Shown: positions 20,704-29,208 of the stretch, one piece after another
Layout of the letters: every line of letters begins with the position of its first letter
Position numbering within the stretch: the stretch's first letter is position 1
Source of the DNA: Terribium retamae
GTDB taxonomy: Bacteria; Pseudomonadota; Alphaproteobacteria; Rhizobiales; Rhizobiaceae
DNA length: 64,000 nucleotides
NCBI RefSeq assembly: GCF_022347545.1
Contig: NZ_JAKREW010000016.1
Coordinates: forward strand, 50,700-114,699
Reading direction: 5' to 3'
Notes under the pieces: model-generated
The model's input: the letters and a program-made list of their open reading frames with translations, nothing else
What the model was told of the DNA's origin: nothing
Databases searched by the model: none
Program-made: the position numbers and the translations under genes

Positions 20704-22093
20704 GAAAAACGTCCAGCATAATTTGACAGGACCGACCCTGGTCCAGACCAAGGTTGCATCAAACACGTCGCAAACCAACCCGCAGGCCTTCGACCTGCTT
20801 TTGAAAATCGAAGCAGATTCCAGACGCTGCGAAACAGTCGGCGAACTGGTTTTCCTGATTGCCAACGATACGCTCAGGTTGACACGGGCAAGGCAGATTT
20901 TTGTCTTTGCCGCCAAAGGCAGGAGGCAGCGCGTCGAGGCTGTTTCGTCAATCGGGAAGGTCGAGCGGGATTCGCCACGCATTCGCTGGATTGAAGCCGT
21001 TATCCAAGCGCTGGAAGCCGATACGGGCCTGGAGGGCAAGCGTGAATTCGTCCTGCCGGCCTATTGTCCATCAGGCGACGAAGAGCACAAAACCTTTCCC
21101 TACCGCTTCCTGCTCTGGCTGCCGTTCAGGTTGCGAACCGGCCGCGTGTTTGGTGGCATGCTGTTGGCACGCGAAGTACCGTGGAACGAAGGCGATGCGG
21201 TGGTGGCCGCCCGACTGGCCGATACCTATGCCCATGCATGGGTGGCACTGACGGGTGAGCGTCGACTCCGCCGCCGCTTCTCCATCAAGCCGTGGCTAGC
21301 AATTGCTGCCTTGCTGCTCGCCGCGGTAGGGTTCATTCCCGTGCCTCTGACAGTTCTCGCTCCGGCGGAAGTGGCGCCTGTTGAACCACGCGTCATCGCC
21401 GCCCCCATCGACGGGGTGGTGGAAGCGATCCTGATCGACCCCAATGCCGGCGTGCAGCAAGGTCAACTCCTCTTTCGCATGTCCGACACTGCCTTGCGCA
21501 ACGAACTTGCCGTCGCCGAGCAGGACGTGATGGTTGCGGAGGCGAAACTCAAACAGGTTTCTCAAGCGGCCATTGGTGATCCCAAATCGCGTGGCGACCT
21601 TGCGGTGACGCGCACCGAATTGTCGCTGGCCACGGCGAAGCGGAATTATGCGTCGGATCTTCTCCAGCGCAGCCGGGTGACGGCTCCCATTCCGGGCGTG
21701 GCCATTTTCACGGACAAGCGCGATTGGATCGGCCGCCCGGTAACGACGGGCGAACGCATCATGGAGATCGCCAATCCCGAAAACGTGCAGATCCGTATCG
21801 ATGTGCCGGTCGCCGATGCGGTCGCGGTCACGTCGGGCGCAAAGGTGCGCGCCTTTCTGGATTCCGATCCGCTCCGTCCACTCACGGCACATGTACGGAC
21901 AGCGTCATACGAAGCGCAATTGATAGAAGGCGATGTCCTTGCCTATCGGATTTACGCGGCGATCGAGAAGAAGCCCGACAACCTCAGGCTTGGCATTCGT
22001 GGCACCGCGCAGGTCTCCGGCGACGAGGTACCGCTTGCTTATTATCTGTTTCGTCGCCCTATCGCTGCGATCCGGCAGCGGCTGGGCCTATGA
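20696..22093 (+). CDS. GAF-like domain / transmembrane / HlyD-type adaptor fusion
   Basis: The 465-residue protein has three parts. Residues ~33-185 look GAF-like (AFDLLLKIEADSRRCETVGE, then DTLRLTRARQIFVFAAKG and VFGGMLLAREVPWNEGD). One membrane span follows a basic stretch at ~200-218 (LAIAALLLAAVGFIPVPLTV). A periplasmic HlyD part then starts at ~230, with a lipoyl half (APIDGVVEAILIDPNAGVQQ), a coiled-coil hairpin, the second half (VTAPIPGVAIF) and a beta-barrel. The GAF-like part should lie in the cytoplasm. A sensor-type domain on a secretion adaptor suggests ligand-gated or oligomer-gated transport, but that is inference. The gene overlaps its upstream neighbour by 8 nt and shares an ATGA stop-start with the downstream M50 gene. 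Confidence 0.8.
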   Translation: MAEKNVQHNLTGPTLVQTKVASNTSQTNPQAFDLLLKIEADSRRCETVGELVFLIANDTLRLTRARQIFVFAAKGRRQRVEAVSSIGKVERDSPRIRWIEAVIQALEADTGLEGKREFVLPAYCPSGDEEHKTFPYRFLLWLPFRLRTGRVFGGMLLAREVPWNEGDAVVAARLADTYAHAWVALTGERRLRRRFSIKPWLAIAALLLAAVGFIPVPLTVLAPAEVAPVEPRVIAAPIDGVVEAILIDPNAGVQQGQLLFRMSDTALRNELAVAEQDVMVAEAKLKQVSQAAIGDPKSRGDLAVTRTELSLATAKRNYASDLLQRSRVTAPIPGVAIFTDKRDWIGRPVTTGERIMEIANPENVQIRIDVPVADAVAVTSGAKVRAFLDSDPLRPLTAHVRTASYEAQLIEGDVLAYRIYAAIEKKPDNLRLGIRGTAQVSGDEVPLAYYLFRRPIAAIRQRLGL

Positions 22094-24204
22094 ACCCGTC
22101 CGAAATCCCCCTCCCCAGGTTGCGCGAAGACCTGCAGGTCATGCGCGGCGGCACCAGTTATTCCGGCGAACCGATCTGGATCGTGCTCGACCCCTTGCGC
22201 AACCGCTTCTTCCGCGTCACCTACGAAATGTTCCAACTGCTTTCGGTGTGGAATCGCAGCCCAACGATCGGATCGCTCAACAAGACGCTCAGCGCCCGTT
22301 TTGGCCGCCAGACCGACACCGAAGAGGTCGGCATGGTGTTGCGGCTGCTGGAGGCCAACTTCTTTCTCGCGCAGCCAGCCGGTTCCTGGCGTGGGCTATA
22401 TGAAGCATCACGCCGGCACCATTCGTGGTTCATGCAACTGATCCACAATTACCTTTTCTTCAAAATCCCTCTGGTCCGGCCTGAGAAATTCATCCGGGCG
22501 ACATGGCCTTATGTCGCCCCCCTCTTCAGTCGTGGTTTCCTGCTCTTCGTGACCATCATCGGCATTGCCGGCCTCTATCTCGTCTCGAGGCAATGGGAAG
22601 CATTCGTCGGAACGTTCTCCTACGTCTTTTCCTTTGAAGGAGCCGCGGTTTCGCTTGTCTCGATCGTGCTGATCAAATCGCTGCACGAACTCGGCCACGC
22701 CTATGTCGCCCATCGTCATGGCTGCCGCGTGCCGACGATGGGTGTCGCCTTCATGGTGATGATGCCCTTGCTCTATACGGACGTGACCGAGGCCTGGAAA
22801 CTCAGGTCACGACGCCAGCGCATGATGATCGATTCCGCCGGCGTCGTTACCGAACTGTGCGTCGCGGCGCTCGCACTTTTTGTCTGGGTGTTCCTACCTG
22901 ACGGCCCATTGCGCAGCGCCGTCTTCGTACTTTCAGCTACGGGGTGGATCCTGAGCCTTCTGGTCAATGCCAACCCGTTCATGCGTTTCGATGGCTACTA
23001 TATGCTCGCGGATCTGCTCGGCATCGAAAACCTGCAGCCGCGGGCGTTTCGGCACCTGCGCTGGCGCTTGCGCGAATTTCTGTTCGGACTTGGCAATCCC
23101 GCGCCAGAGCCCTTTCCGCCACGCCTCGACGCGACCGTAACGATCTACGCGCTCTGCACGGTTGTCTATCGTGTCAGTCTCTATCTCGGCATCGCGCTGC
23201 TCGTCTATCACTTCACGATAAAGCTGGTCGGCGTGATGCTCTTTGCCGTCGAAATCGGGTTCTTCATTCTCCGCCCAGTTTGGATTGAAGCCAAGGAGTG
23301 GTGGACTATGCGCCAAGCGATCCTGGCACGCCGCCGGACCTACATCACCTTTGCGGTGCTAGCCGTTCTGATCGCCCTCGCGGCAATGCCGCTTTCCACC
23401 CGCATCAGTGCGCCGGCACTGATCCTGCCAGAAACCTTCGTACGGCTTTTCCCTCAGGAAGCCGGACATATCGGGACCATCAATGTGAAGCGCAATGACC
23501 TCGTGCACAAGGGCGATGTGCTCTTCGTGATCTCCGCTCCTGCCCTCGCCCAAGAGCGCGAGCTTGCCGAAAAGGAAATCAACCTCGCGCAGCAACGTAT
23601 TGCGCGGATCGGCGCGGAACCCGAAGACCTGGCAGCCCGAGGCGTGATCATGACGCAGTTGAGCAGCTTGGTCGCGAAGCGCGACGGCTTGCGCCAGCGG
23701 GAGGAAAGACTCGTTGTAAGAGCCCCTTTCGACGGCCGGATCGCCGATCTGAATGCTGAGATCGCTGTCGGGCAGTGGGTGTCGCGTAAGGAGCAGCTTG
23801 CCTTCCTGTCATCCGACAGCGGCGCGATCGTCAGAGGCTATGTCTCCGGCAACGACCGCGCCCGTATCGAGAGCGGAGCGACGGGTTGGTTCATTCCCGA
23901 CGATTTGACCCAGCCAAAGACGAAGGTTGTATTAGAGTCCATCGCTGTCTCCGGAGCGCGGGAGATCGATATTCCCCAACTAACGTCCCAATTTGGTGGG
24001 CCTATTGCCGTGCATCAGACCGCCACCAAACGATTGACTCCTGCTTCGGCGGAATATGCCGTCACGGCACGTGTGACTGACCTCGAGCAAGGACCAAGGC
24101 AGACCTGGCGTGGCGTTCTGATCCTGAACGGGCAAGCCGAAAGCCTGCTGGCTCGCGCCTGGCGGCAGGTGCTTAAAGTACTCGTGCGCGAGGCAGGAGC
24201 TTAG
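22090..24204 (+). CDS. PqqD-like / M50 site-2 protease / HlyD fusion, exporter inner-membrane component
   Basis: The 704-residue protein starts at the ATG overlapping the preceding stop (ATGA). Residues ~12-95 resemble the PqqD-like winged-helix fold (GEPIWIVLDPLRNRFFRVTY). The middle is a polytopic membrane domain with HELGH at 199-203, the zinc-binding motif of site-2 (M50) proteases. A conserved-type NPFMRFDGYY follows at 295-304, in which D301 would be the third ligand. After further spans, residues ~441-660 are HlyD-like, with a lipoyl half (PQEAGHIGTINVKRNDLVHK), a hairpin, a second lipoyl half (LVVRAPFDGRIADLN) and a barrel. There is no ABC or RND transporter domain. It ends the operon and converges on the LuxR gene 29 bp away. 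The domains are clear. The role in exporting or processing the giant protein is inferred. Confidence 0.85.
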   Translation: MNPSEIPLPRLREDLQVMRGGTSYSGEPIWIVLDPLRNRFFRVTYEMFQLLSVWNRSPTIGSLNKTLSARFGRQTDTEEVGMVLRLLEANFFLAQPAGSWRGLYEASRRHHSWFMQLIHNYLFFKIPLVRPEKFIRATWPYVAPLFSRGFLLFVTIIGIAGLYLVSRQWEAFVGTFSYVFSFEGAAVSLVSIVLIKSLHELGHAYVAHRHGCRVPTMGVAFMVMMPLLYTDVTEAWKLRSRRQRMMIDSAGVVTELCVAALALFVWVFLPDGPLRSAVFVLSATGWILSLLVNANPFMRFDGYYMLADLLGIENLQPRAFRHLRWRLREFLFGLGNPAPEPFPPRLDATVTIYALCTVVYRVSLYLGIALLVYHFTIKLVGVMLFAVEIGFFILRPVWIEAKEWWTMRQAILARRRTYITFAVLAVLIALAAMPLSTRISAPALILPETFVRLFPQEAGHIGTINVKRNDLVHKGDVLFVISAPALAQERELAEKEINLAQQRIARIGAEPEDLAARGVIMTQLSSLVAKRDGLRQREERLVVRAPFDGRIADLNAEIAVGQWVSRKEQLAFLSSDSGAIVRGYVSGNDRARIESGATGWFIPDDLTQPKTKVVLESIAVSGAREIDIPQLTSQFGGPIAVHQTATKRLTPASAEYAVTARVTDLEQGPRQTWRGVLILNGQAESLLARAWRQVLKVLVREAGA

Positions 24205-24233
24205 CCACTCAAGCAACGACATACCGAGGCAAT

Positions 24234-25373
24234 TCAGTGTGAGCCGTTGAGCCCTTTCAGAGGCTGAACCTCACCGGAGCCTCCGAGATTTCCGGTCAAT
24301 GCGATGAGATCGGCCTGGCGGCTGGCACCCGTTTTGGCAAAGATCGAGCGTAGGTGAACGCGGGCGGTTTCGTAGGTGATCGACTTCTGTTCGGCAATGC
24401 GTCTTAGCCGCATGCCCTGACCGAGCAAGGCAGCGACCTCGGCTTCCGTCCGCGTCAGCCCGAAAGCCTGGCGCAGAAGCTGCGGTTCAGCCCCACCGCG
24501 TTTCTCGGGATCTTCCAACAGGCAGACGCCGACTGAAGGCGAAAAGAAATCGGGAAGGTTGCCACCCAGTCTCTCGATGCGCATGGCTAAGGGTCGCCTG
24601 CCCTCCCGCGTGATCAGGATCGGCCCATGTCCGCCGTCGGCACGCAGCGACGATTCACTGATCACCGCGCGCATGCGTTCGCGGAGGCGTTTTGTCTCCT
24701 CCGGCCGGCGTGAGCGCAGCTCTCCGTTCGTGACTTGAAGTTCGCCTCCCAGCAATCGGGCTGCGATGCTATTTGCGCTTGTCACCTTTCCGAAGCGATT
24801 GAAGAAGATTGCAGCCACATCGGCCATCTCGAAGGCATCCATCATACCGGCAACCCGGTGTTGCATGACGCTGCGCATCAGCGTCGACGCCATCGTAAGA
24901 CGATCACGCATTGCGCCGAGGACCGCGACCTCCTCCGCGCTGAAGAAATCGTCGACAAGCTTGCGGTGCAACGTCACGACCAGCAGATCCTCAGGCCTCG
25001 AGAAGGCCACCATGCACGAACGGCCGATGCCGTGCTTGGCGTGGAAACGATAGTAGGGGTGATAATTGAAGTCGTCACGGGAGGTGTATTCTGGATCACA
25101 GGCGGTGCCTTGCCGCAGCAGGAAAGGCAGGCCGCGCAACCGCCAGTCACTTTCGTTCCAGCCGTCGTTGAAATAATCCTCAAGTGCCCCGCCAAGGCTT
25201 TCGGTGGCGATGACCAGTCCCGGCGCCCGCTCAGCCACGGGAATGATGTTCACACCGAACGAACCGGTAGCGCGTGCGATACCGTCGACCACAGCTTGCC
25301 AGAGCGCCGGCTCAAATGCCGCTTCCACAACCTTGTCCAAGGCAAGGTCGAGTGCTTCGAGATCAATGTTCAC
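24234..25373 (-). CDS. LuxR-family transcriptional regulator
   Basis: The 379-residue protein has a C-terminal LuxR/NarL-type helix-turn-helix at about 305-365. It contains LTRTEAEVAALLGQGMRLRR followed by IAEQKSITYETARVHLRSIF and AKTGASRQADLIAL. The ~300-residue N-terminal part has no receiver-domain Asp pocket. It resembles the unassigned sensor region (PAS-like segment around MADVAAIFFNRFGKVTSANS) common in alphaproteobacterial orphan LuxR proteins, so a small-molecule or protein signal is likely but unknown. It converges on the secretion operon with a 29-bp gap. Regulation of that operon is possible but not shown. Confidence 0.85.
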   Translation of the reverse strand: MNIDLEALDLALDKVVEAAFEPALWQAVVDGIARATGSFGVNIIPVAERAPGLVIATESLGGALEDYFNDGWNESDWRLRGLPFLLRQGTACDPEYTSRDDFNYHPYYRFHAKHGIGRSCMVAFSRPEDLLVVTLHRKLVDDFFSAEEVAVLGAMRDRLTMASTLMRSVMQHRVAGMMDAFEMADVAAIFFNRFGKVTSANSIAARLLGGELQVTNGELRSRRPEETKRLRERMRAVISESSLRADGGHGPILITREGRRPLAMRIERLGGNLPDFFSPSVGVCLLEDPEKRGGAEPQLLRQAFGLTRTEAEVAALLGQGMRLRRIAEQKSITYETARVHLRSIFAKTGASRQADLIALTGNLGGSGEVQPLKGLNGSH

Positions 25374-25486
25374 CGTCGAGCCCCCAGCCCGAATAGCGTC
25401 AGATCATGGCAGAAACGATGCGGGAAGTGTAACGGAAAAGCGGTCATCCGGTGTCTACCAAAGGATGAGACGCAAAGGTTACGAGC

Positions 25487-25873
25487 TCAGGTGCTGACGC
25501 CCAGCTCCACCAACCGCTCGACGCAGGATTCCTCTGCCTGATCGAGCTCGGCGATCGTTTCCTCGAGATCCCGGCGTTTCTGGCGCAGGCTGTCGCGCTT
25601 TTCCTCGATGCGCTTGATCATCAATTTGAGCTGGCCAACCTCGCCGGGTGGCTCCTTGTACATTTGGATGATCTCGCGGATCTCGGCGATGGCGAAACCC
25701 AGCCGCTTGCCGCGAAGGATCTGGCGAATGAGGTGACGATCCGAGGGACGAAACAGGCGCGTACGCCCACGCCGCACCGGCGCGACCAGCCCTTCGTCTT
25801 CGTAAAAACGCAACGTGCGGGTCGAGATATCGAATTCGCGCGTAAGTTCGGTAATCGTGTAGTATTCCCGCAT
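25487..25873 (-). CDS. MerR-family regulator, LiuR-like
   Basis: The 128-residue protein starts at the ATG at 25873, behind GGAGTG. An upstream in-frame ATG at 25984 is rejected because the putative promoter lies there and the extra 37 residues are not MerR-like. It has an N-terminal winged helix (YYTITELTREFDISTRTLRF then YEDEGLVAPVRRG.TRLF) and a C-terminal dimerising coiled coil (LKLMIKRIEEKRDSLRQKRR). There is no metal-binding cysteine pair of the metal-sensor type. The pattern matches the LiuR group, which controls branched-chain amino acid and fatty-acid catabolism. No such catabolic genes adjoin it, so the regulon assignment is tentative. Confidence 0.85.
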   Translation of the reverse strand: MREYYTITELTREFDISTRTLRFYEDEGLVAPVRRGRTRLFRPSDRHLIRQILRGKRLGFAIAEIREIIQMYKEPPGEVGQLKLMIKRIEEKRDSLRQKRRDLEETIAELDQAEESCVERLVELGVST

Positions 25874-25983
25874 AATCACTCCGGGCGCAGGGGCTTCATT
25901 ACGCCGTTGTCCGTCGTGCCACTTCCTCGCAAATGGACACGAGAATCGAACAGCATGCGGTTTCGAGGAAGCTTCGCACGGCA

Positions 25984-25999
25984 TTTACGTAAAAGTCAA
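25984..25999 (-). promoter_or_regulatory. Putative operator/promoter of the MerR (LiuR-like) gene
   Basis: On the minus strand, a -35-like TTGACT (25999-25994) is followed directly by the perfect 10-bp palindrome TTTACGTAAA (25993-25984). ACGT-centred palindromes of this sort are typical of LiuR-group operators. MerR proteins normally bind next to the -35 within the spacer, which is the geometry seen. The site is about 110 bp upstream of the start. No good -10 was found. It may be an autoregulatory site. Confidence 0.45.
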
Positions 26000-26119
26000 T
26001 TGCAGGCAAAAAAACTCAATCGTTTCTGTATTCCACCCGCCTGCGGCTTCGGAGCCCCAAGCACGCCCTGCGGGTTTGAATGCCAAGCGAAATGGGAATT
26101 TTGTCAGCGAGCGAACTGT

Positions 26120-27523
26120 TCAACCCAGGTGCAGCCACCAGCTGGCGAAGCTTAGAAAGGCCAGGAAGCCGATCACGTCGGTGATCATGGTGGTAAAGAT
26201 CGAAGACGAGATCGCTGGATCGGCGCCAAGCTTATCCAGAAAAAGCGGAATGAGAATGCCGCCCAGCGATGCCGCCAACATGTTGACGATCATAGCCGCA
26301 GCAATGACCAGACCCAAATCCACGTTCTGGAACCAAGTGCCGGCGACCACCCCCAGCAGCGTCGCAATAACGGCACCGTTGAGCAATCCTACCAGCACCT
26401 CGCGGCGGATAACACGGCCAGCATTGTAGATATCAAGATCGCGTGTCGCCAAGGCGCGCACCGTTACCGTCATGGTCTGCGTGCCGGCATTGCCGCCGAG
26501 CGACGCAACGATCGGCATCAGCGCGGCCAGTGCTACCATTTCCTCGATCGTGGCGCCGAAGAGGCTGATGACGGAGGCGGAAAGGAAAGCCGTGCAGAGA
26601 TTGATCAGCAGCCAGGGAACGCGCGAGCGCGACGTCGCGGTCACCGTATCGGACAGCTCTTCGTCACCGACGCCGCCCATGCGCAGAAGATCTTCCTCGG
26701 CCTCCTGCTGGATGACGTCGACGACATCGTCGATGGTGAGGACGCCGACCAGCCGTTCGTTCTCATCGACGACGGCTGCAGACAGAAGGTCGTATTGTTC
26801 GAACTCCCGAGCCGCCTCTTCCTGGTCCATTGTCGCAGGAATGGCATGGCGGGTCTCATGCATGATCTCCTCGACCTTCACCGCACGCTTGGCGCGCAGC
26901 ACCTGATCGAGCCCGACGGCGCCGAGCAGTTTGAACGTCGCGTCGATGACGAATATCTCGGAGAATCGATCCGGGAGATCCTTGTCTTCGCGCATGTAGT
27001 CGATGGTTTGCCCGACCGTCCAGAACGGCGGCACGGCGACGAACTCGGTCTGCATGCGCCGACCGGCGCTTTCTTCCGGGTAGTCGAGCGCGCGCCTCAG
27101 CCTGATCCGTTCGGTGAACGGAAGCTGCGACAGAATCTCATCCTGGTCCTCCTGGTCGAGGTCCTCCAGGATGTAGACGGCATCGTCGGAATCGAGCTCC
27201 TGCACCGCCTGCGCGATCTGCTCGTTGGGCAGGTTGTCGACGATGTCGAGGCGGATCGCCTCGTCGACCTCGGTCAGCGCCGAGAAGTCGAAATCGGAAC
27301 CCAGGAGTTCGACCAGCGCTCGGCGCTGTTCGGGCAGTAGTGCCTCCAGCAGGTCGCCGACTTCCGACTGGTGCAGGTCACCCACTTCCCGTTTGAGCGC
27401 GAGAATGTCGCGGTCGGCGATCGCTGCACCGATATGAGCGACGAAGGGCCCACGAATGACGCCATCCTCGCCGTAAATTTCGGCGTGGCCCGGCTCGGCC
27501 TCACTGCGCTCTTCACCTTGCAT
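26120..27523 (-). CDS. mgtE: Magnesium transporter MgtE
   Basis: The 467-residue protein has the complete MgtE layout. An N-terminal superhelical domain carries acidic repeats (LVELLGSDFDFSALTEVDEA, ELDSDDAVYILEDLDQEDQD). A pair of CBS domains spans ~150-270 (EIMHETRHAIPATMDQEEAA; LVGVLTIDDVVDVIQQEAEE). A C-terminal membrane domain of five helices holds the selectivity-loop motif SLGGNAGTQTMTV. The family forms a homodimeric Mg2+ channel closed by Mg2+ bound to the cytosolic domains. The length is normal. It appears monocistronic. No Mg riboswitch was recognised upstream. Confidence 0.95.
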   Translation of the reverse strand: MQGEERSEAEPGHAEIYGEDGVIRGPFVAHIGAAIADRDILALKREVGDLHQSEVGDLLEALLPEQRRALVELLGSDFDFSALTEVDEAIRLDIVDNLPNEQIAQAVQELDSDDAVYILEDLDQEDQDEILSQLPFTERIRLRRALDYPEESAGRRMQTEFVAVPPFWTVGQTIDYMREDKDLPDRFSEIFVIDATFKLLGAVGLDQVLRAKRAVKVEEIMHETRHAIPATMDQEEAAREFEQYDLLSAAVVDENERLVGVLTIDDVVDVIQQEAEEDLLRMGGVGDEELSDTVTATSRSRVPWLLINLCTAFLSASVISLFGATIEEMVALAALMPIVASLGGNAGTQTMTVTVRALATRDLDIYNAGRVIRREVLVGLLNGAVIATLLGVVAGTWFQNVDLGLVIAAAMIVNMLAASLGGILIPLFLDKLGADPAISSSIFTTMITDVIGFLAFLSFASWWLHLG

Positions 27524-27760
27524 GCTTTCCCCGCGACCGGATTGAAGGGAAGGGTCAGCGCCCGGTGTAGAACAAGACGCCGCCGGATTGAAGCCGTATG
27601 GGGGCCGGAAAAGTGCGCCAATCCAAGCTTCCGCAGCCAGCCAGGCCGGCCCCGCAAAAACTCTTTGCCGGAAGGTGCGAATATTGCTGGTGATGGCCTT
27701 GTTTCACCGGAAACGATTTGCTACACGCCGCGGGCCGGTTCACTCCGGCTCCTACCACGT

Positions 27761-27845
27761 GCGGTCGTGGCGGAATTGGTAGACGCGCAGCGTTGAGGTC
27801 GCTGTGGGGCAACCCGTGGAAGTTCGAGTCTTCTCGACCGCACCA
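27761..27845 (+). tRNA. tRNA-Leu (GAG)
   Basis: The 85-nt gene has acceptor arms GCGGTCG (27761-27767) and CGACCGC (27835-27841), then discriminator A and an encoded CCA (27843-27845). The anticodon stem CAGCG/CGCTG encloses loop TTGAGGT, giving anticodon GAG. A long variable arm of class-II type (tgtggggcaacccgt) and a GTTCGAGTC T-arm are present. It reads CUC/CUU leucine codons. Confidence 0.95.
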
Positions 27846-28048
27846 TTCGCTTGACAAGGCGATCCTCAGTTCGTTGAACATTCCGGCGTGCACACCTCGC
27901 GGGCCCGCAGCAGGCGTTGCGAACCTGCGTTGCGGTGGACATTCGCGACGTGATCAGGCGTCAAGCGCCTCCCCTTCGCGAGACGCAAAATCAGCCTTGC
28001 TGGTTGGGACAATCACCGGAACTGGACGCCGGCGCGGTTTGACGCCAT

Positions 28049-28819
28049 ATGAAGATCAGCCATTCCGTGAGCGCCATGACCGAACGCAGCCAGATAGCCA
28101 CGACGTTCCTGCCCTTTGCCGGCTCCGGGCCGGTGGAGTGGCGTATTGAACCGGACCCCGTTGACTATGTGCACGCGCTCGCCGTCATGGAGACGCGCGC
28201 TGAAGCGATTCGTGCAGGCACGGCGGGAGAGATGGTCTGGTTGGTCGAACATCCGCCGCTCTACACTGCCGGTACCAGCGCGCAGCCCAGCGATCTGATC
28301 GATCCGGATCGTTTTCCGGTGTTCAAGGCGGGGCGCGGCGGCGAATACACCTATCATGGCCCAGGCCAGCGGGTTGCCTATGTGATGCTGGACCTCAAGC
28401 GCCGACGCGAGGACGTACGCGCCTTCGTAGCGGCGCTCGAACAATGGATCATCGCGACCCTCGCCGCCTTCAACGTGAAGGGAGAGCGGCGCGAAGATCG
28501 CGTCGGTGTCTGGGTGGTGCGACCAGATCGGCCGGTGTCACCGGACGGCAGTCCCGCGGAAGACAAGATCGCGGCGATCGGCATCCGCCTGCGCAAATGG
28601 GTCTCGTTCCACGGTATCGCCATCAATGTCGAGCCGGATCTGTCGCATTTTGGCGGCATTGTTCCCTGTGGCGTCAGCGATCATGGGGTCACCTCGCTGG
28701 TCGATCTCGGCTTGCCCGTGACGATGGCCGATCTCGACATCGCTCTGAAAGCCGGTTTCGAAACCGTATTCGGACCCGCTGAGGCGCCCGAGGCCGAATT
28801 GCGGCGCAAGGCAGGCTGA
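28049..28819 (+). CDS. lipB: Octanoyl-[acyl-carrier-protein]:protein octanoyltransferase
   Basis: The 256-residue enzyme transfers octanoate from ACP to lipoyl domains, the first step of lipoate synthesis. Seen motifs are the substrate-binding block [12 protein letters not shown] (~96-107), the general-acid Lys in [14 protein letters not shown] (K173), and the acyl-thioester Cys in [16 protein letters not shown] (C207). These are the LipB signature residues. The start is uncertain between 28049 and ATG 28076 (residue 10), neither of which has a strong ribosome site. The gene stands alone, about 200 bp after tRNA-Leu. Confidence 0.95.
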   Translation: MKISHSVSAMTERSQIATTFLPFAGSGPVEWRIEPDPVDYVHALAVMETRAEAIRAGTAGEMVWLVEHPPLYTAGTSAQPSDLIDPDRFPVFKAGRGGEYTYHGPGQRVAYVMLDLKRRREDVRAFVAALEQWIIATLAAFNVKGERREDRVGVWVVRPDRPVSPDGSPAEDKIAAIGIRLRKWVSFHGIAINVEPDLSHFGGIVPCGVSDHGVTSLVDLGLPVTMADLDIALKAGFETVFGPAEAPEAELRRKAG

Positions 28820-29064
28820 AGGCCATTCCAGTCTCCGCCCTGCCCTAGCCTCCTTGAGGATTGCGGCGCGCAAAGCATAAAGAAGAAGGGGTACGTTGCG
28901 GTCTTCGCAAGTGTCCGAACGACACCTCGCGCCGGAGCTTCATCGATGCTTTTCTGAAGATTCGGCCTGATACCGGTATCGGGCCAGACTACGGTCCGTC
29001 TTCGCGGCCAACCGCAACGTCGGCCCTTTTTGCGTTCGCACGGCCTCTGGCCGTGGCGATTTTC

Positions 29065-29151
29065 TCACATCGCGCCAATCCACATCGCCATCGAGACGAG
29101 GAAAGCGCTCATGCAGACAAGAGAGGCAACGTCCTGGATGAGATCGGTCAT
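29065..29151 (-). CDS. 28-residue LexA-controlled membrane micropeptide (SidA-like candidate)
   Basis: The frame runs from ATG 29151 to TGA 29065-29067 and encodes 28 residues. It begins MTDLIQDVASLVC and ends MAMWIGAM. Residues ~9-28 are one hydrophobic helix. A perfect AGGAG sits six bases before the ATG. A GTTC-N7-GTTC LexA box lies 34-48 bp upstream, overlapping a TTGACT -35. In Caulobacter, SidA is a 29-residue, single-span, LexA-controlled inhibitor of division acting on FtsW. Size, topology and regulation match, but I cannot claim homology. It lies downstream of the lol genes. Many gene finders would skip it for its length. Confidence 0.72.
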   Translation of the reverse strand: MTDLIQDVASLVCMSAFLVSMAMWIGAM

Positions 29152-29184
29152 GGCTGGCTCCTGTTGTTAATATGTACGCAATTT

Positions 29185-29208
29185 GTTCTAATTTTGTTCT
29201 AAAGTCAA
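29185..29208 (-). promoter_or_regulatory. LexA (SOS) box and promoter of the micropeptide gene
   Basis: GTTC at 29185-29188 and GTTC at 29196-29199 are separated by exactly seven bases (TAATTTT). This is the direct-repeat LexA operator of alphaproteobacteria. On the minus strand it reads GAAC-N7-GAAC and directly follows a -35-like TTGACT (29208-29203). LexA would therefore cover the promoter of the micropeptide gene. The match is exact and the context fits. Confidence 0.75.

Noticed and set aside
26120..27760. Mg2+ riboswitch upstream of mgtE
   Set aside because: No M-box-like conserved elements were recognisable in the 237-bp upstream region.
27761..27845. tRNA-Leu as an integration site for an island
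   Set aside because: No integrase and no duplicated 3' tRNA end were found nearby, and the genes on both sides are housekeeping.
28861..29202. 113-codon plus-strand frame after lipB
   Set aside because: It has no ribosome site and a composition unlike coding DNA, and it overlaps the better-supported micropeptide gene and its promoter on the other strand.
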